64,000 nt of DNA, taken from the NCBI RefSeq assembly GCF_000737715.1, contig NZ_JPRN01000003.1:620001-684000 (forward strand), in the 5' to 3' direction. Positions 43,702-52,503 of this stretch are shown here, piece by piece. This DNA is from Chryseobacterium sp. JM1. Lineage in GTDB: Bacteria; Bacteroidota; Bacteroidia; Flavobacteriales; Weeksellaceae. The translations under genes were made by a program, and so were the position numbers. Within the stretch, counting starts at the first letter, position 1; each line of letters starts with the position of its first letter. Below the pieces are notes generated by a model that worked only from the letters and a program-made list of their open reading frames with translations, was not told the origin of the DNA and made no database searches.

Positions 43702-44887
43702 GAATATAACAAATGTGATTGACAGAAAGATTGTCAAAGCGAAAAGAGCTACCCAATTTATATTCCTGGTTTGTGGTTTGGGAATAGCGAGTTGGGCGCC
43801 CATGGTTCCATTGGCCAAAGACAGGTTAGGATTAAACGAGGCAGATTTAGGGTTACTTTTACTGCTGTTAGGATGCGGAGCTTTAGTAACGATGCCTTTA
43901 TCAGGAATACTGATCAGTAAGTTGGGAACCAGAAAAGTGATTTTAGGGAGTGTATTATCAGCGGCTTTATTACTGCCTTGTCTACTGATTATCTCAGACG
44001 TTTATATCATGGGAGCCGCGCTTTTTGCTTTCGGATGCAGTATTGGAAGTATAGATGTAGCAATGAATGCTCACGGAGTTCAGGTGCAGAACAGCTATGG
44101 AAAACCCATCATGTCATCACTGCACGGATTATTCAGTGTGGGAGGCCTGTTTGGTTCTCTAGGACTGGGATTTTTAATCAAAATGGGACTTAATCCTGTT
44201 CATGCAGCCATTACGATCTCTGCTCTCTTGGTATTGCTATTGGTTCTTCAATATAGAAACCTTTTTAATTATCCGACGGAAAAGGAAATCACTCTGAAGT
44301 TTTCCCATGTTGATGAAGCTAAAGCTGTTTCCAGCCGTTTTCAATGGTTCAATTCCAGTGTATTGCTTTTAGGACTGATGTGTTTTATTGTTTTCCTTTC
44401 AGAAGGAGCCATGTTGGACTGGAGTGCTATATTTTTACGGGATAACAAGAATGTTCAGCCTGAATTTTCAGGAATCGGATATGCTGCTTTCTCTGTAGCC
44501 ATGGCGGTAATGAGGCTTACAGGAGATGCGATTGTAAGCAAGTTCAGCAGCAAAACGGTGGTTATTGCAGGGAGTATCATCGCTTCATTGGGTATCTTTA
44601 TTTTAACATTAAGTCCCTGGATCGGGCTGTCTCTTGCCGGATTTATTCTGCTTGGTGTTGGGGCAGCCAATATAGTTCCTGTTTTCTTCACAGAAGGAGG
44701 GAAAATCAGGGGATTGTCTCCAGCCGTTACCATTCCGGTGATTACTACGATGGGTTATGCAGGCCAGCTGGCAGGTCCGGCACTGCTGGGTTTTATTGCC
44801 CATCATTTTTCTTTGACAATCGCTTTTGAAGCCATAGCTTTGCTGTTTATTGCGGTTGCTTTAATTTATAAATTCAGGAAATCATAA
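43700..44887 (+). CDS. MFS transporter
   Basis: The 395-residue protein has 12 predicted hydrophobic helices and a central loop at about 195-215. Family blocks include LGIASWAPMVPLAKDRLGLN, SKLGTRKVILGS in the loop 2-3 position, and SSLHGLFSVGGLFGSLGLGF. It resembles the YbjJ/sugar-type MFS group often paired with DeoR regulators. The substrate is unknown. It is 6 bp upstream of the DeoR gene in one operon. Confidence 0.9.
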   Translation: MNITNVIDRKIVKAKRATQFIFLVCGLGIASWAPMVPLAKDRLGLNEADLGLLLLLLGCGALVTMPLSGILISKLGTRKVILGSVLSAALLLPCLLIISDVYIMGAALFAFGCSIGSIDVAMNAHGVQVQNSYGKPIMSSLHGLFSVGGLFGSLGLGFLIKMGLNPVHAAITISALLVLLLVLQYRNLFNYPTEKEITLKFSHVDEAKAVSSRFQWFNSSVLLLGLMCFIVFLSEGAMLDWSAIFLRDNKNVQPEFSGIGYAAFSVAMAVMRLTGDAIVSKFSSKTVVIAGSIIASLGIFILTLSPWIGLSLAGFILLGVGAANIVPVFFTEGGKIRGLSPAVTIPVITTMGYAGQLAGPALLGFIAHHFSLTIAFEAIALLFIAVALIYKFRKS

Positions 44888-44893
44888 ACGATC

Positions 44894-45643
44894 ATGTTAA
44901 AAGAAGAGCGTTTCGAAATCATACTTAGCCAGTTAAAAGAAAAGAATAAGGTAAAATTTGAAGATTTGGCCTCACTGCTTCAGGTATCCGAAGATACGGT
45001 CAGGAGAGATATTGATCTTCTGCACCGGAACGGATTGCTCTCAAAGGCAAGGGGAGGAGCGATATCAAGAGAAAAAGATCCGCTTTCTTTTCACGACAGG
45101 CAGTCATTTCTTACCAAAGAAAAAGATATTATTGCTTTAAAAGCACAACAATTCCTTAAAGATGGAATGACCATTTTTATGGATGGAGGAACCACTGTTT
45201 GTGCCGTTGCTAATTATATGCCTTTGGACATACAGCTCAGAATTATCACCAATAATTATTCACTGCCTTCTATCATAAGTAAGTTCAAAAATATAGAACT
45301 GGTCATGCTGGGTGGAATATACGATCACGAGCTGGCTGTAACCACAGGCGCAACAACCTGTAATGATGCCACTCAATATATTGCGGATCTCTTTATCATG
45401 GGAACCTGCGCTGTTGATTCAAATTTTGGCGTTTCTGCGACTTCGATTCCTGATGGGGAAACCAAAAAAGCAATGGCCAGCTCATCAAAAAAAATCATTG
45501 CATTAGCCAATCAGAATAAGCTCCGACGTACGGAAACTTTCAAAATCTGTGCGATTGACGCGATTGACTGTCTGATCACAGATCTCGACTCAACGGATCC
45601 TGAACTTGAATCTTTCAGAAATACAAATATTCAGATTATATAA
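44894..45643 (+). CDS. DeoR/GlpR family transcriptional regulator
   Basis: The 249-residue repressor has an N-terminal HTH (VKFEDLASLLQVSEDTVRRD then IDLLHRNGLLSKARGGA) and the DeoR C-terminal sugar-phosphate sensor domain (FMDGGTTVCAVANYMP, ITNNYSL, LGGIYDHELAVTTG, ADLFIMGTCAVD). It is co-transcribed with the MFS transporter and probably responds to the transporter's sugar-derived substrate. The 40-bp palindrome at 43662 is its likely operator. A terminator follows. Confidence 0.93.
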   Translation: MLKEERFEIILSQLKEKNKVKFEDLASLLQVSEDTVRRDIDLLHRNGLLSKARGGAISREKDPLSFHDRQSFLTKEKDIIALKAQQFLKDGMTIFMDGGTTVCAVANYMPLDIQLRIITNNYSLPSIISKFKNIELVMLGGIYDHELAVTTGATTCNDATQYIADLFIMGTCAVDSNFGVSATSIPDGETKKAMASSSKKIIALANQNKLRRTETFKICAIDAIDCLITDLDSTDPELESFRNTNIQII

Positions 45644-46004
45644 AATTTCGCATTTGAAACGCCTCTTAAAACGATTGTTTTTAGAGGTGTTTTTTTTGTT
45701 AAAACGTATTGGAATAGAAAGGTTTTGATTTATAATTCCTTGCGACTTTGCGTGAAAAACAGTGAATGATACAAACTGTCATTATCTGAACCTTAAGTTC
45801 ATAAAACAATTCTTCTCTGCCGGTTTCGAAAAGAATGATATTTAACATATTTCCGATATTATAAGTGTTATTTAATGCATAGCTAATATTAAAATGATAA
45901 ATTTAGATAATTAAAGTTCCGGATTAAGACGCTCATTTCAATAGGAATGAAGTGTTTTGGGAATTTTAATCCATTCTTAACGAAAGAATTTTTATCAAAA
46001 TAAA
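45644..46004. other. Intergenic region, mostly featureless
   Basis: After the terminator at 45662 this 361-bp gap is AT-rich. It contains TTGCGACTTTGCGTG, a phrase that looks repeat-like but has no second copy in the window that I found. No promoter or small gene was identified. Confidence 0.5.
45662..45697 (+). terminator. Intrinsic terminator of the MFS-DeoR operon
   Basis: CCTCT(T)AAAAC and GTTTT(T)AGAGG form the stem with a 4-nt loop, followed by eight T after TG. Confidence 0.85.
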
Positions 46005-47810
46005 ATGACACATAAACCGTTACACAATTTCCATATTCCGGTGATGGGTCTGGCGTATACCATAGACAGCCCGATCCGTGTAGCCCAATATGGAATTTCT
46101 TCCGTTATTTCCATTATCGATGATGAGATCCTGGAAAAAATGAAAGGCTTTTATACCAAGAAATTCAATCTGGATTATTTAGGAATTTCAACAAAAACAG
46201 AAGATTACAGGGCAAAAAGAATTACGGCTTACCTGGATATGGTAGATGATATCGTGAATGAAAAATTTGAATCTTTCAAACAGGAAATCACTAAAAACAA
46301 GGAAGCGCTAAAAAACTTTATGGCCATATTGCCCAATACTTCGGATCTGAAAAGCGGGCTTCAGAATTTGGTCAGCCAAAAAGACAATTTAGGCTCAAAC
46401 ATCAAAAATTTCATTGAAACCAATTTAAAGCCGGGAAGTATCGATGTCAACATCATGACGAAAGTGGATAAAGACAACTATAAAAAAGATGAGCAGCTTC
46501 CGGTGATGTTCAATGATGCGCATGCTTCGCTTCGTGGTTTTGCTCAAAGTAAATTATCTTCTTCCATGGTACTTTCTGCAGGGATGAATCCCCGTTTGTA
46601 CAGCTATATTGAAGAGTTTGATGATTTCTTCCCAGATCAGAATGGGGTTCTGAAAAAGAAAATTATTCTTAAGGTAAGCGATTTCCGTTCAGCGATGATT
46701 CAGGGGAATTTCCTTGCTAAGAAAGGACTGTGGATCTCAGAATACAGGATAGAATCCGGACTGAACTGCGGAGGCCATGCTTTTGCTACGGAAGGGATGT
46801 TACTTGGACCTATCATGGAAGAATTCAAGCAGAAGAAAAATGATCTGATTCAATCTGCGCATTCATTAATGATTGCTGCACTGGAACAAAAAGGGAAACA
46901 TGGTGTTTCTGAGCCTTTGGAAATGAAAATTACCGTTCAGGGCGGGGTAGGAACTTCTGAAGAACATGAGTTTCTGCTTGACAATTATCAGGTAGACAGT
47001 GTAGGATGGGGATCTCCGTTTTTATTGGTTCCTGAAGCGACTTCTGTAGATACCGAAACCAGGAATCTGCTTTTAAAATCGGGAGAAAAAGATTTTTATC
47101 TAAGTAATATCTCACCTTTGGGCGTTCCTTTCAATACAGTAAGAGGAACCTCCAATGAGTTACTGAAAGAACAAAAGGAAGCCGCCGGAAAATACGGAAG
47201 CTCGTGTCCGAAAAAACTGCTGGCACTCAGCAAAGAATTTTCACCACAGGGAACGTGTACTGCTTCTAAAAAGTATCAGGACATTAAATTAAAAGAACTT
47301 CAGGAGAATCTTGAAATCACGGCTGAAGAATTTAACAAAAGAAAAATAGAAATCACGGATAAAGCCTGTCTGTGTGTAGGTTTGGTGAATGCCGCCTATA
47401 TGGAACAGGACCTGGAAATAAAAGGAGAGAAACAAGGTGTTGTGATATGTCCGGGACCCAATCTTGCCTTTTTTGACAAGGAAGTTTCGCTTTCTGAAAT
47501 GGTACAGCATATTTATGGAAACGCCAATATCCTTCCTGATAACCAGCGTCCGAATATGTTCATCAATGAACTGAAAATGTATGTGGATTATCTTAAAAAA
47601 GAAATTGCCAGTTCTTCAGCACAGATCACCCATTCCCAAACAAAAAAATGGAATGCTTTCAAGAAAAATGTACTGGAAGGCATTGAATATTACCATAACC
47701 TGTTTAATACATCAACCTTCTTTAAAAGCGGGTTGAAAACCATAGACCTGCAACTGCAGGAATACAAACTGATGCTGACAGCCATTGAGGTTCCTCAGGT
47801 TGAAAAGTAA
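46005..47810 (+). CDS. Large conserved cysteine-containing protein of unknown function
   Basis: The 601-residue soluble protein has no signal peptide. The N-terminus reads FHIPVMGLAYTIDSPIRVAQ then YGISSVISI. The central part (VQGGVGTSEEHEFLLDNYQV, DSVGWGSPFLLVPEATSVD, ISPLGVPFNTVRG) resembles the glycine-rich loops of TIM-barrel flavoproteins. Seven Cys fall in conserved-looking contexts: NCGGH, SSCPKK, GTCTAS, ACLCVG, VICPGP. An FMN or Fe-S oxidoreductase is my guess, and I cannot name the reaction. It is monocistronic with a terminator. Confidence 0.65.
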   Translation: MTHKPLHNFHIPVMGLAYTIDSPIRVAQYGISSVISIIDDEILEKMKGFYTKKFNLDYLGISTKTEDYRAKRITAYLDMVDDIVNEKFESFKQEITKNKEALKNFMAILPNTSDLKSGLQNLVSQKDNLGSNIKNFIETNLKPGSIDVNIMTKVDKDNYKKDEQLPVMFNDAHASLRGFAQSKLSSSMVLSAGMNPRLYSYIEEFDDFFPDQNGVLKKKIILKVSDFRSAMIQGNFLAKKGLWISEYRIESGLNCGGHAFATEGMLLGPIMEEFKQKKNDLIQSAHSLMIAALEQKGKHGVSEPLEMKITVQGGVGTSEEHEFLLDNYQVDSVGWGSPFLLVPEATSVDTETRNLLLKSGEKDFYLSNISPLGVPFNTVRGTSNELLKEQKEAAGKYGSSCPKKLLALSKEFSPQGTCTASKKYQDIKLKELQENLEITAEEFNKRKIEITDKACLCVGLVNAAYMEQDLEIKGEKQGVVICPGPNLAFFDKEVSLSEMVQHIYGNANILPDNQRPNMFINELKMYVDYLKKEIASSSAQITHSQTKKWNAFKKNVLEGIEYYHNLFNTSTFFKSGLKTIDLQLQEYKLMLTAIEVPQVEK

Positions 47811-47835
47811 CAGTATTTTTTTTAATTGATAGATC

Positions 47836-47867
47836 AAACAGCTTTCATCGTGGAAGCTGTTTTTTTA
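47836..47867 (+). terminator. Intrinsic terminator of the 601-residue protein gene
   Basis: AAACAGCTTTC and GGAAGCTGTTT form the stem (one G-T pair), followed by a T-run. Confidence 0.85.
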
Positions 47868-48034
47868 ATTTGATTTTGACAATTTAAAACCTTTTTGATA
47901 ATGATAAAAAAGCAGGAATAATCGGCTTTCCCATTTATAATAACTATAGGCGGTATGCTTATTTTGAATCTGGAATCCTCTCCTATATTCCTTACCTTAG
48001 ATCCTTCTTAAATTTTTAATTAGAATTCATTTTT

Positions 48035-48979
48035 ATGGAAAAAAGGAATATAAAAAATACCGATCTGTCTGTAGCACCTGTTAATTTTGGCGGGAATGTT
48101 TTTGGATGGACGCTTGATGAGAAACAGTCTTTTGATATATTGGATCAGTTCACAGAGGCCGGGTTCAACTTTATAGACACCGCAGATACTTATTCATGGT
48201 GGGTGAACGGAAGAGGAGGACAGTCTGAAGAAATCATCGGAAAATGGATGAAAAGCCGTGGGAACCGTCAAAATATCATATTAGCCACAAAAGTAGGATC
48301 TGAAACAAAAGAGCACGGTTTTGATATCAGCAAAAAACATATCCTGAAATCGGTAGATGAGTCGTTACAGAGACTTCAGACTGATCATATTGACCTTTAT
48401 TATACGCATTTTGATGATCATACCACTCCGGTAGAGGAAACACTTTCTGCTTATGATGAGATCATTAAAGCCGGAAAAGTACGGTATATCGCGGCTTCCA
48501 ATCTTTCTCCCGAACGTCTGAAAGCATCCTTTGAAGCGGCAGAAAAGTATAATCTTCCCAGATATGTGGCATTACAGCCTCATTATAATTTAATGGAAAG
48601 AGAAGGTTTTGAAAAAAACTACGCTCCATTGGTAGAAGAATTTGATCTGAGCGTATTTCCCTATTGGTCACTAGCTGCAGGTTTTCTTACCGGAAAATAC
48701 CGTACAGAAGCTGATTTAGGTAAAAGCCAGAGAGGTGAGGGCGTAAGAAAATACCTGAATGATAAAGGACTTGACGTGTTAAAAGCTTTGGATCAGGTGA
48801 GTGAAAAGCATCAGACGACACAGGGAACAACTGCTTTGGCGTGGCTTTTGGCTAATCCTCTGATCACAGCACCGATTGTAAGTGCAACCAGTGCGTCTCA
48901 GCTGGATACTTTATTTAAGGCTCCGAAACTGATTCTGGATCAGGAAGATATAGAACTGCTTAATCAGGCCAGTAAGTAA
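48035..48979 (+). CDS. Aldo/keto reductase (YajO/voltage-channel beta-like)
   Basis: The 314-residue TIM barrel contains the AKR catalytic residues: Asp-Tyr in FIDTADTYSWW, Lys in ILATKVGSETK, and His in LYYTHFDDH. The insertion VNGRGGQSEEIIGKWMKSR and the C-terminal TALAWLLANPLITAPIVSAT (NADPH-binding end) fit the AKR group related to YajO and Kv-beta. The substrate is unknown. It is distinct from the reductase at 22935. A terminator follows. Confidence 0.9.
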   Translation: MEKRNIKNTDLSVAPVNFGGNVFGWTLDEKQSFDILDQFTEAGFNFIDTADTYSWWVNGRGGQSEEIIGKWMKSRGNRQNIILATKVGSETKEHGFDISKKHILKSVDESLQRLQTDHIDLYYTHFDDHTTPVEETLSAYDEIIKAGKVRYIAASNLSPERLKASFEAAEKYNLPRYVALQPHYNLMEREGFEKNYAPLVEEFDLSVFPYWSLAAGFLTGKYRTEADLGKSQRGEGVRKYLNDKGLDVLKALDQVSEKHQTTQGTTALAWLLANPLITAPIVSATSASQLDTLFKAPKLILDQEDIELLNQASK

Positions 48980-49011
48980 TTTTTTCTCAGAAACTTTATT
49001 TTAACTCAATA

Positions 49012-49046
49012 AAAAGATCCGTTCGGTACATACTGAGCGGGTCTTT
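49012..49046 (+). terminator. Intrinsic terminator of the YajO-like gene
   Basis: AAAAGATCCG and CGGGTCTTTT form the stem with one mismatch around TTCGGTACATACTGAG; T residues follow. Confidence 0.75.
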
Positions 49047-49089
49047 TATTAGTAAAGCTAAAAGGGTTGATGATCATGATCTACTTCCA

Positions 49090-49262
49090 AGTATCCAGAT
49101 AAACATTCTGATAAACGTAAACATCTGGAAAATCTGAGAGATCTGCGGGAAATTATTTTTAAACCATTAAGATCAATGAAGGGAGTAAGTTTAGTTAAGA
49201 AAAATCAAATGATTTTTTAAGCCATACTTTTCTATCCTAACTTTATAAAAAATCCTAACTTA
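49090..49262 (+). repeat. Dispersed element R2, copy
   Basis: Contains AAATCTGAGAGATCTGCG and AAACCATTAAGATCAATGAA. The palindrome-bearing core at 49190-49222 (TTAGTTAAGAAAAATCAAAT...) is repeated in diverged form at 30448 and, reversed, at 59259. Confidence 0.75.
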
Positions 49263-49350
49263 AAAACTGTTGAGAATAACCAGCCACAACGTGGCGATTT
49301 AACCCAAGATAGGATGCAGTCCTATCAGAATCTCAAGTATAGATACGAAT

Positions 49351-49379
49351 AAAAAAAGCGGCCTGAAAAGGCCGCTTTT
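49351..49379 (-). terminator. Intrinsic terminator of the S1/P1 nuclease gene
   Basis: AAAAGCGGCC and GGCCGCTTTT pair perfectly over TGAAAA; on the minus strand a run of seven T follows. Confidence 0.9.
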
Positions 49380-49406
49380 GTATTTTAAGCTTTTAAATAT
49401 CAATGA

Positions 49407-50198
49407 TTAAAATAATTCATTCAATACTTTTGCCAGTCTCAGTCCTCCGTAAAGAAGCTGTCTTTCAAGCGTATCATTGAATTTGTACTGATAATCGTAA
49501 GACAATTTCGAATCGTTCGGAGTCTGTGCATAGATCTTATTGGCGATTTTATGAGAATCATATAACCAGTCTTCCAGTGTTCCGGTCTGGATTTGAGCCA
49601 CTTCTTCTTTAGATTTAATGTCTAATAGGTTAGCATATTCTGTATAGCTGTATTTCTGTGAATCTACCAGTTTCCCATCCCAAACAGAGTGAAGATTGGT
49701 TTTATCTCCGAAATACATGACATTGATTTTGTTTCCTCCAAGATCATCCGCTCTTCCTACGTGAAGAGGCTGTGCAAGGTCTCCCATAATGTGGATAAGG
49801 AAAATCAGAGCGATTTTTCTGTCTTTTGCAGACGTTTTCTCATCCTTGATCTGGCTTGATAACGTGTTCACCTGCGTATAAAGACTTGGACCTGCCTGCA
49901 TTTTAAGGGTTTGGTCAAACGTTTTAAAATCAGCCATTGGATCTACGTTTACGTAATGCCATGATGAAGCCTGCTTCCATGCACCGGTGGTATCAGATTT
50001 GATAAAATCCGGCCAGTTAGCCCAATACGCAAGGCGTTCTTTACCCATTATTTTTTTGATCTCTCTTCTTGCTTTGCCCGACAGATGGTTTTCAGCGATC
50101 TCCGCGATCACACGGTGTCCTGTTAATCCCCATGCATAGGAATAAAGTGAAGATGAAATGAATGCTAAAATCAGAATTTTAGAATAAATACTTTTCAT
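49407..50198 (-). CDS. S1/P1-type nuclease
   Basis: The start at 50198 gives the signal peptide (MKSIYSKILILAFISSSLYS), and cleavage exposes Trp in AWGLTGHRVIAEIAENHL, the Trp that binds zinc through its N-terminus in P1 nuclease. Other zinc ligands sit in HYVNVD, HIMGDLAQPLHVG and LHSVWDGKLV. The 263-residue enzyme would cleave single-stranded RNA and DNA, and 3'-phosphomononucleotides, in the periplasm or outside. It is monocistronic. Confidence 0.92.
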   Translation of the reverse strand: MKSIYSKILILAFISSSLYSYAWGLTGHRVIAEIAENHLSGKARREIKKIMGKERLAYWANWPDFIKSDTTGAWKQASSWHYVNVDPMADFKTFDQTLKMQAGPSLYTQVNTLSSQIKDEKTSAKDRKIALIFLIHIMGDLAQPLHVGRADDLGGNKINVMYFGDKTNLHSVWDGKLVDSQKYSYTEYANLLDIKSKEEVAQIQTGTLEDWLYDSHKIANKIYAQTPNDSKLSYDYQYKFNDTLERQLLYGGLRLAKVLNELF

Positions 50199-50574
50199 TA
50201 TAAATAACATTTTACAAGGTGCAAAGATACGTCCCGGTTTCCGAACCTGTATCAATTATAACCAATTTCTTGTCAATGGGATGTTAATAAAAATTAATCT
50301 AAATAATAAAAGTACAGTATAAATTTCTATAAATACCAGAAGAAAGGTGTGTTTTGTTTTGTAAATGCTTATCTCTCAATGATAACCTTTAATTTTTAAA
50401 TATTCAGCCTTACAGCCTCTACAGTGCAGTATTACCGTATTTTCACGGAATTTGTCACAGATAATTCCTTTTAATGCAGATAAATTAGTATTTTTAAAAT
50501 AAAATTAGTGGCAAATTATTTTTTCAAACTTACGAGATATATTATCTTTACAAGTCATAATCACAGGAAACACT
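50199..50574. other. Divergent AT-rich region between S1 nuclease and the T6SS genes
   Basis: This 376-bp gap has no repeat or gene I can support. A near-consensus -7 element (TATCTTTA, 50543-50550) lies 25 bp before the TssG-like gene. Confidence 0.5.
50543..50550 (+). promoter_or_regulatory. Weak -7 element before the T6SS trio
   Basis: TATCTTTA differs from TAnnTTTG in the last base. No clear -33 was found. Confidence 0.35.
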
Positions 50575-51516
50575 ATGTATGAGAATAATATTGTAGACAT
50601 GTATTACAATAAACTGCAGACCGACTTCAAAGCGGAAGCTGTAGCGGTGAATCTTTTGAAGTATCAGCGGGCGGTAAGTAATATATTTATAGAACGGATC
50701 GGGATCAACGACCGTGCCTACCTGAAGGATATCAAAAGTATTTCGAGCAGTTATTTGGGATTTGATGAAGAAGTCTTCACCATAGAAACGTATAGAGAAG
50801 GCATTTATGACTATCTCCCGGAAGGACTTTTCCATCCGCCGTCTTTGGGAGCTTCCAGAAAAAATGTAGATACTGTAGTCCGCGAAATCCGCAAGCAGAA
50901 GAAAGTAGAAGAGGATGCCCGGAAGTTTTTCCGTCCTTTTGAGCTGGAGGTCTTTTTTACAGAGATCAGTTCCCTGCTTAAGGAATCGGAATTTGATATT
51001 TCAAGCAGCACAGATACGCTTTTGGATACCGTGAGCGAACTCTGGCCGCTTATTAAAATGCTTGATGAGCAGAGCGCTTATATTTTCATCTATATTCTGC
51101 CGTTTTTCCACCAGATCAGAGGGGACAAGAGATGGTTTGAAAGATGCATGACCGCTTTTCTGCAGGTACCGGTAGAAGTAACCTTCGCTCCGAATATCAT
51201 CGACAGGATAGAAAGGAATGACGATTCCATGTTATTGGGGAATTCAAAGTTAGGAGTTACCTATATTCCAAGCGGAAAACATATGGACGGACAGCGGAAC
51301 TGGGTAGTCAACATAGGCCCGATTCCTTATGAGGATATGAAAAAGTATATTCCCGGAAGTCCGTTCAGAAATGTGCTTCAGGCTTTATATGATTATTTTC
51401 TTCCCGTAACGGTAGACGTGGAGGAGAATTTTATCACCGAGAAACTGGAATATTCATTCAGTCTGGAAGATGACGAAAGAAATGCCAGCCGTCTCGGATA
51501 CTCTACATTCCTCTAA
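50575..51516 (+). CDS. tssG: TssG-like type VI secretion baseplate protein (T6SSiii)
   Basis: The 313-residue soluble protein begins with an acidic helical region (MYYNKLQTDFKAEAVAVNLL) and has DYLPEGLFHPPSLG and FRPFELEVFFTEI, which I associate with Bacteroidota TssG-like baseplate proteins. The C-terminal half is mixed alpha-beta, with WVVNIGPIPYEDM. The assignment rests mainly on position, immediately before tssN and tssK in the same strand. It may equally be annotated as a T6SS baseplate protein without a letter. Confidence 0.65.
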   Translation: MYENNIVDMYYNKLQTDFKAEAVAVNLLKYQRAVSNIFIERIGINDRAYLKDIKSISSSYLGFDEEVFTIETYREGIYDYLPEGLFHPPSLGASRKNVDTVVREIRKQKKVEEDARKFFRPFELEVFFTEISSLLKESEFDISSSTDTLLDTVSELWPLIKMLDEQSAYIFIYILPFFHQIRGDKRWFERCMTAFLQVPVEVTFAPNIIDRIERNDDSMLLGNSKLGVTYIPSGKHMDGQRNWVVNIGPIPYEDMKKYIPGSPFRNVLQALYDYFLPVTVDVEENFITEKLEYSFSLEDDERNASRLGYSTFL

Positions 51517-51573
51517 AATAATTTATTATATTTACAACAACTACCAACCAAGTATAAATTTGAAAAGAAACTA

Positions 51574-52476
51574 ATGGAAATTTCTTCAGTAAAAGGTATT
51601 TTTTTAAGGTATATTTTAATGCCTTTAATCGCTGTGATCATGATGTTTATTCTGGGTATTATCAGAAGAAACAAGCCTGCTATCAAAATTAAGGTAATTA
51701 TTATATACGTTCTTCTTTGCAGTTTATGTCTCGCGCTGCCGGGAATTTTCGGTTTTGCAGGGAATCTTTTTAACCCGTACTGGTATCTTATTGCCCAGGT
51801 TTTTTACCTTATTTTCGGGATCATTCATGTCAATTTACTGCACAGATATTTCAGAAAGCACATTGATTCCGTAGGGATGAGTATCCTTTTTGAATCGATA
51901 CTTTCTTTGACATGTATTGCCTTCGGAGGATTTTTGTTTACCTTAATCTTTAACTGGATCAGCAAAGAAACAGGATACGCCGTAATGGCGGCAACCAGTA
52001 TGGTGATTTTTGTTGTGCCGATGGTATTTTATTACTGCTATGTTCAGTTTATCAGTATTCCTTTTGATATCTATAAAACGTGGAGATATTCTCCGGATCA
52101 GAAACTTCCGGACTTTGAAGGCGCTGATTTCGACCGATTAATGGTATTGAATGTTGAGTTGAGTAAAAACCTTGAAGATACAAACCGATTCAGGATCAAA
52201 GCTAAAACCTTACCGACCGGGGTTACTTTCGGAGACTGGTTTTACAGAGTAGTAGACGATTACAATCATAAAAATCCGAATTCTATCATTCATCTTTCGG
52301 ATATAGAAAAAGAACCTTATTACTGGATTTTTTACACCAAAAAATCATTTTTCAGTTTTAGAAGATACCTTGATTTCGACCAGGACATCTCTACGAACGG
52401 CATTTCAGAAAATGAAGTGGTGATCTGCAAAAGAGTTATCCAGCATGAGGAAGAAGGACTATTGAAAAAATCATAA
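51574..52476 (+). CDS. tssN: TssN family type VI secretion membrane protein (T6SSiii)
   Basis: The 300-residue protein has about five hydrophobic helices in the first 170 residues (GIFLRYILMPLIAVIMMFIL, IIIYVLLCSLCLALPGIFGF, MVIFVVPMVFYYCYVQFISI) and a soluble C-terminal domain. TssN is a subunit found in type-iii (Bacteroidota) T6SS, where TssN, O, P, Q and R replace the proteobacterial TssJLM set. It lies between the TssG-like gene and tssK, with gaps of 57 and 27 bp. Confidence 0.8.
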   Translation: MEISSVKGIFLRYILMPLIAVIMMFILGIIRRNKPAIKIKVIIIYVLLCSLCLALPGIFGFAGNLFNPYWYLIAQVFYLIFGIIHVNLLHRYFRKHIDSVGMSILFESILSLTCIAFGGFLFTLIFNWISKETGYAVMAATSMVIFVVPMVFYYCYVQFISIPFDIYKTWRYSPDQKLPDFEGADFDRLMVLNVELSKNLEDTNRFRIKAKTLPTGVTFGDWFYRVVDDYNHKNPNSIIHLSDIEKEPYYWIFYTKKSFFSFRRYLDFDQDISTNGISENEVVICKRVIQHEEEGLLKKS

Positions 52477-52503
52477 TCACAGAAAATTCAAAAAGTATTA
52501 CAT

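Larger units (their letters stand above)
48980..49406. other. Intergenic region with two terminators and an R2 element
   Basis: This 427-bp convergent gap holds terminators at 49012 and 49351 and an R2 copy from about 49090 to 49262. No small gene was seen. Confidence 0.7.
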
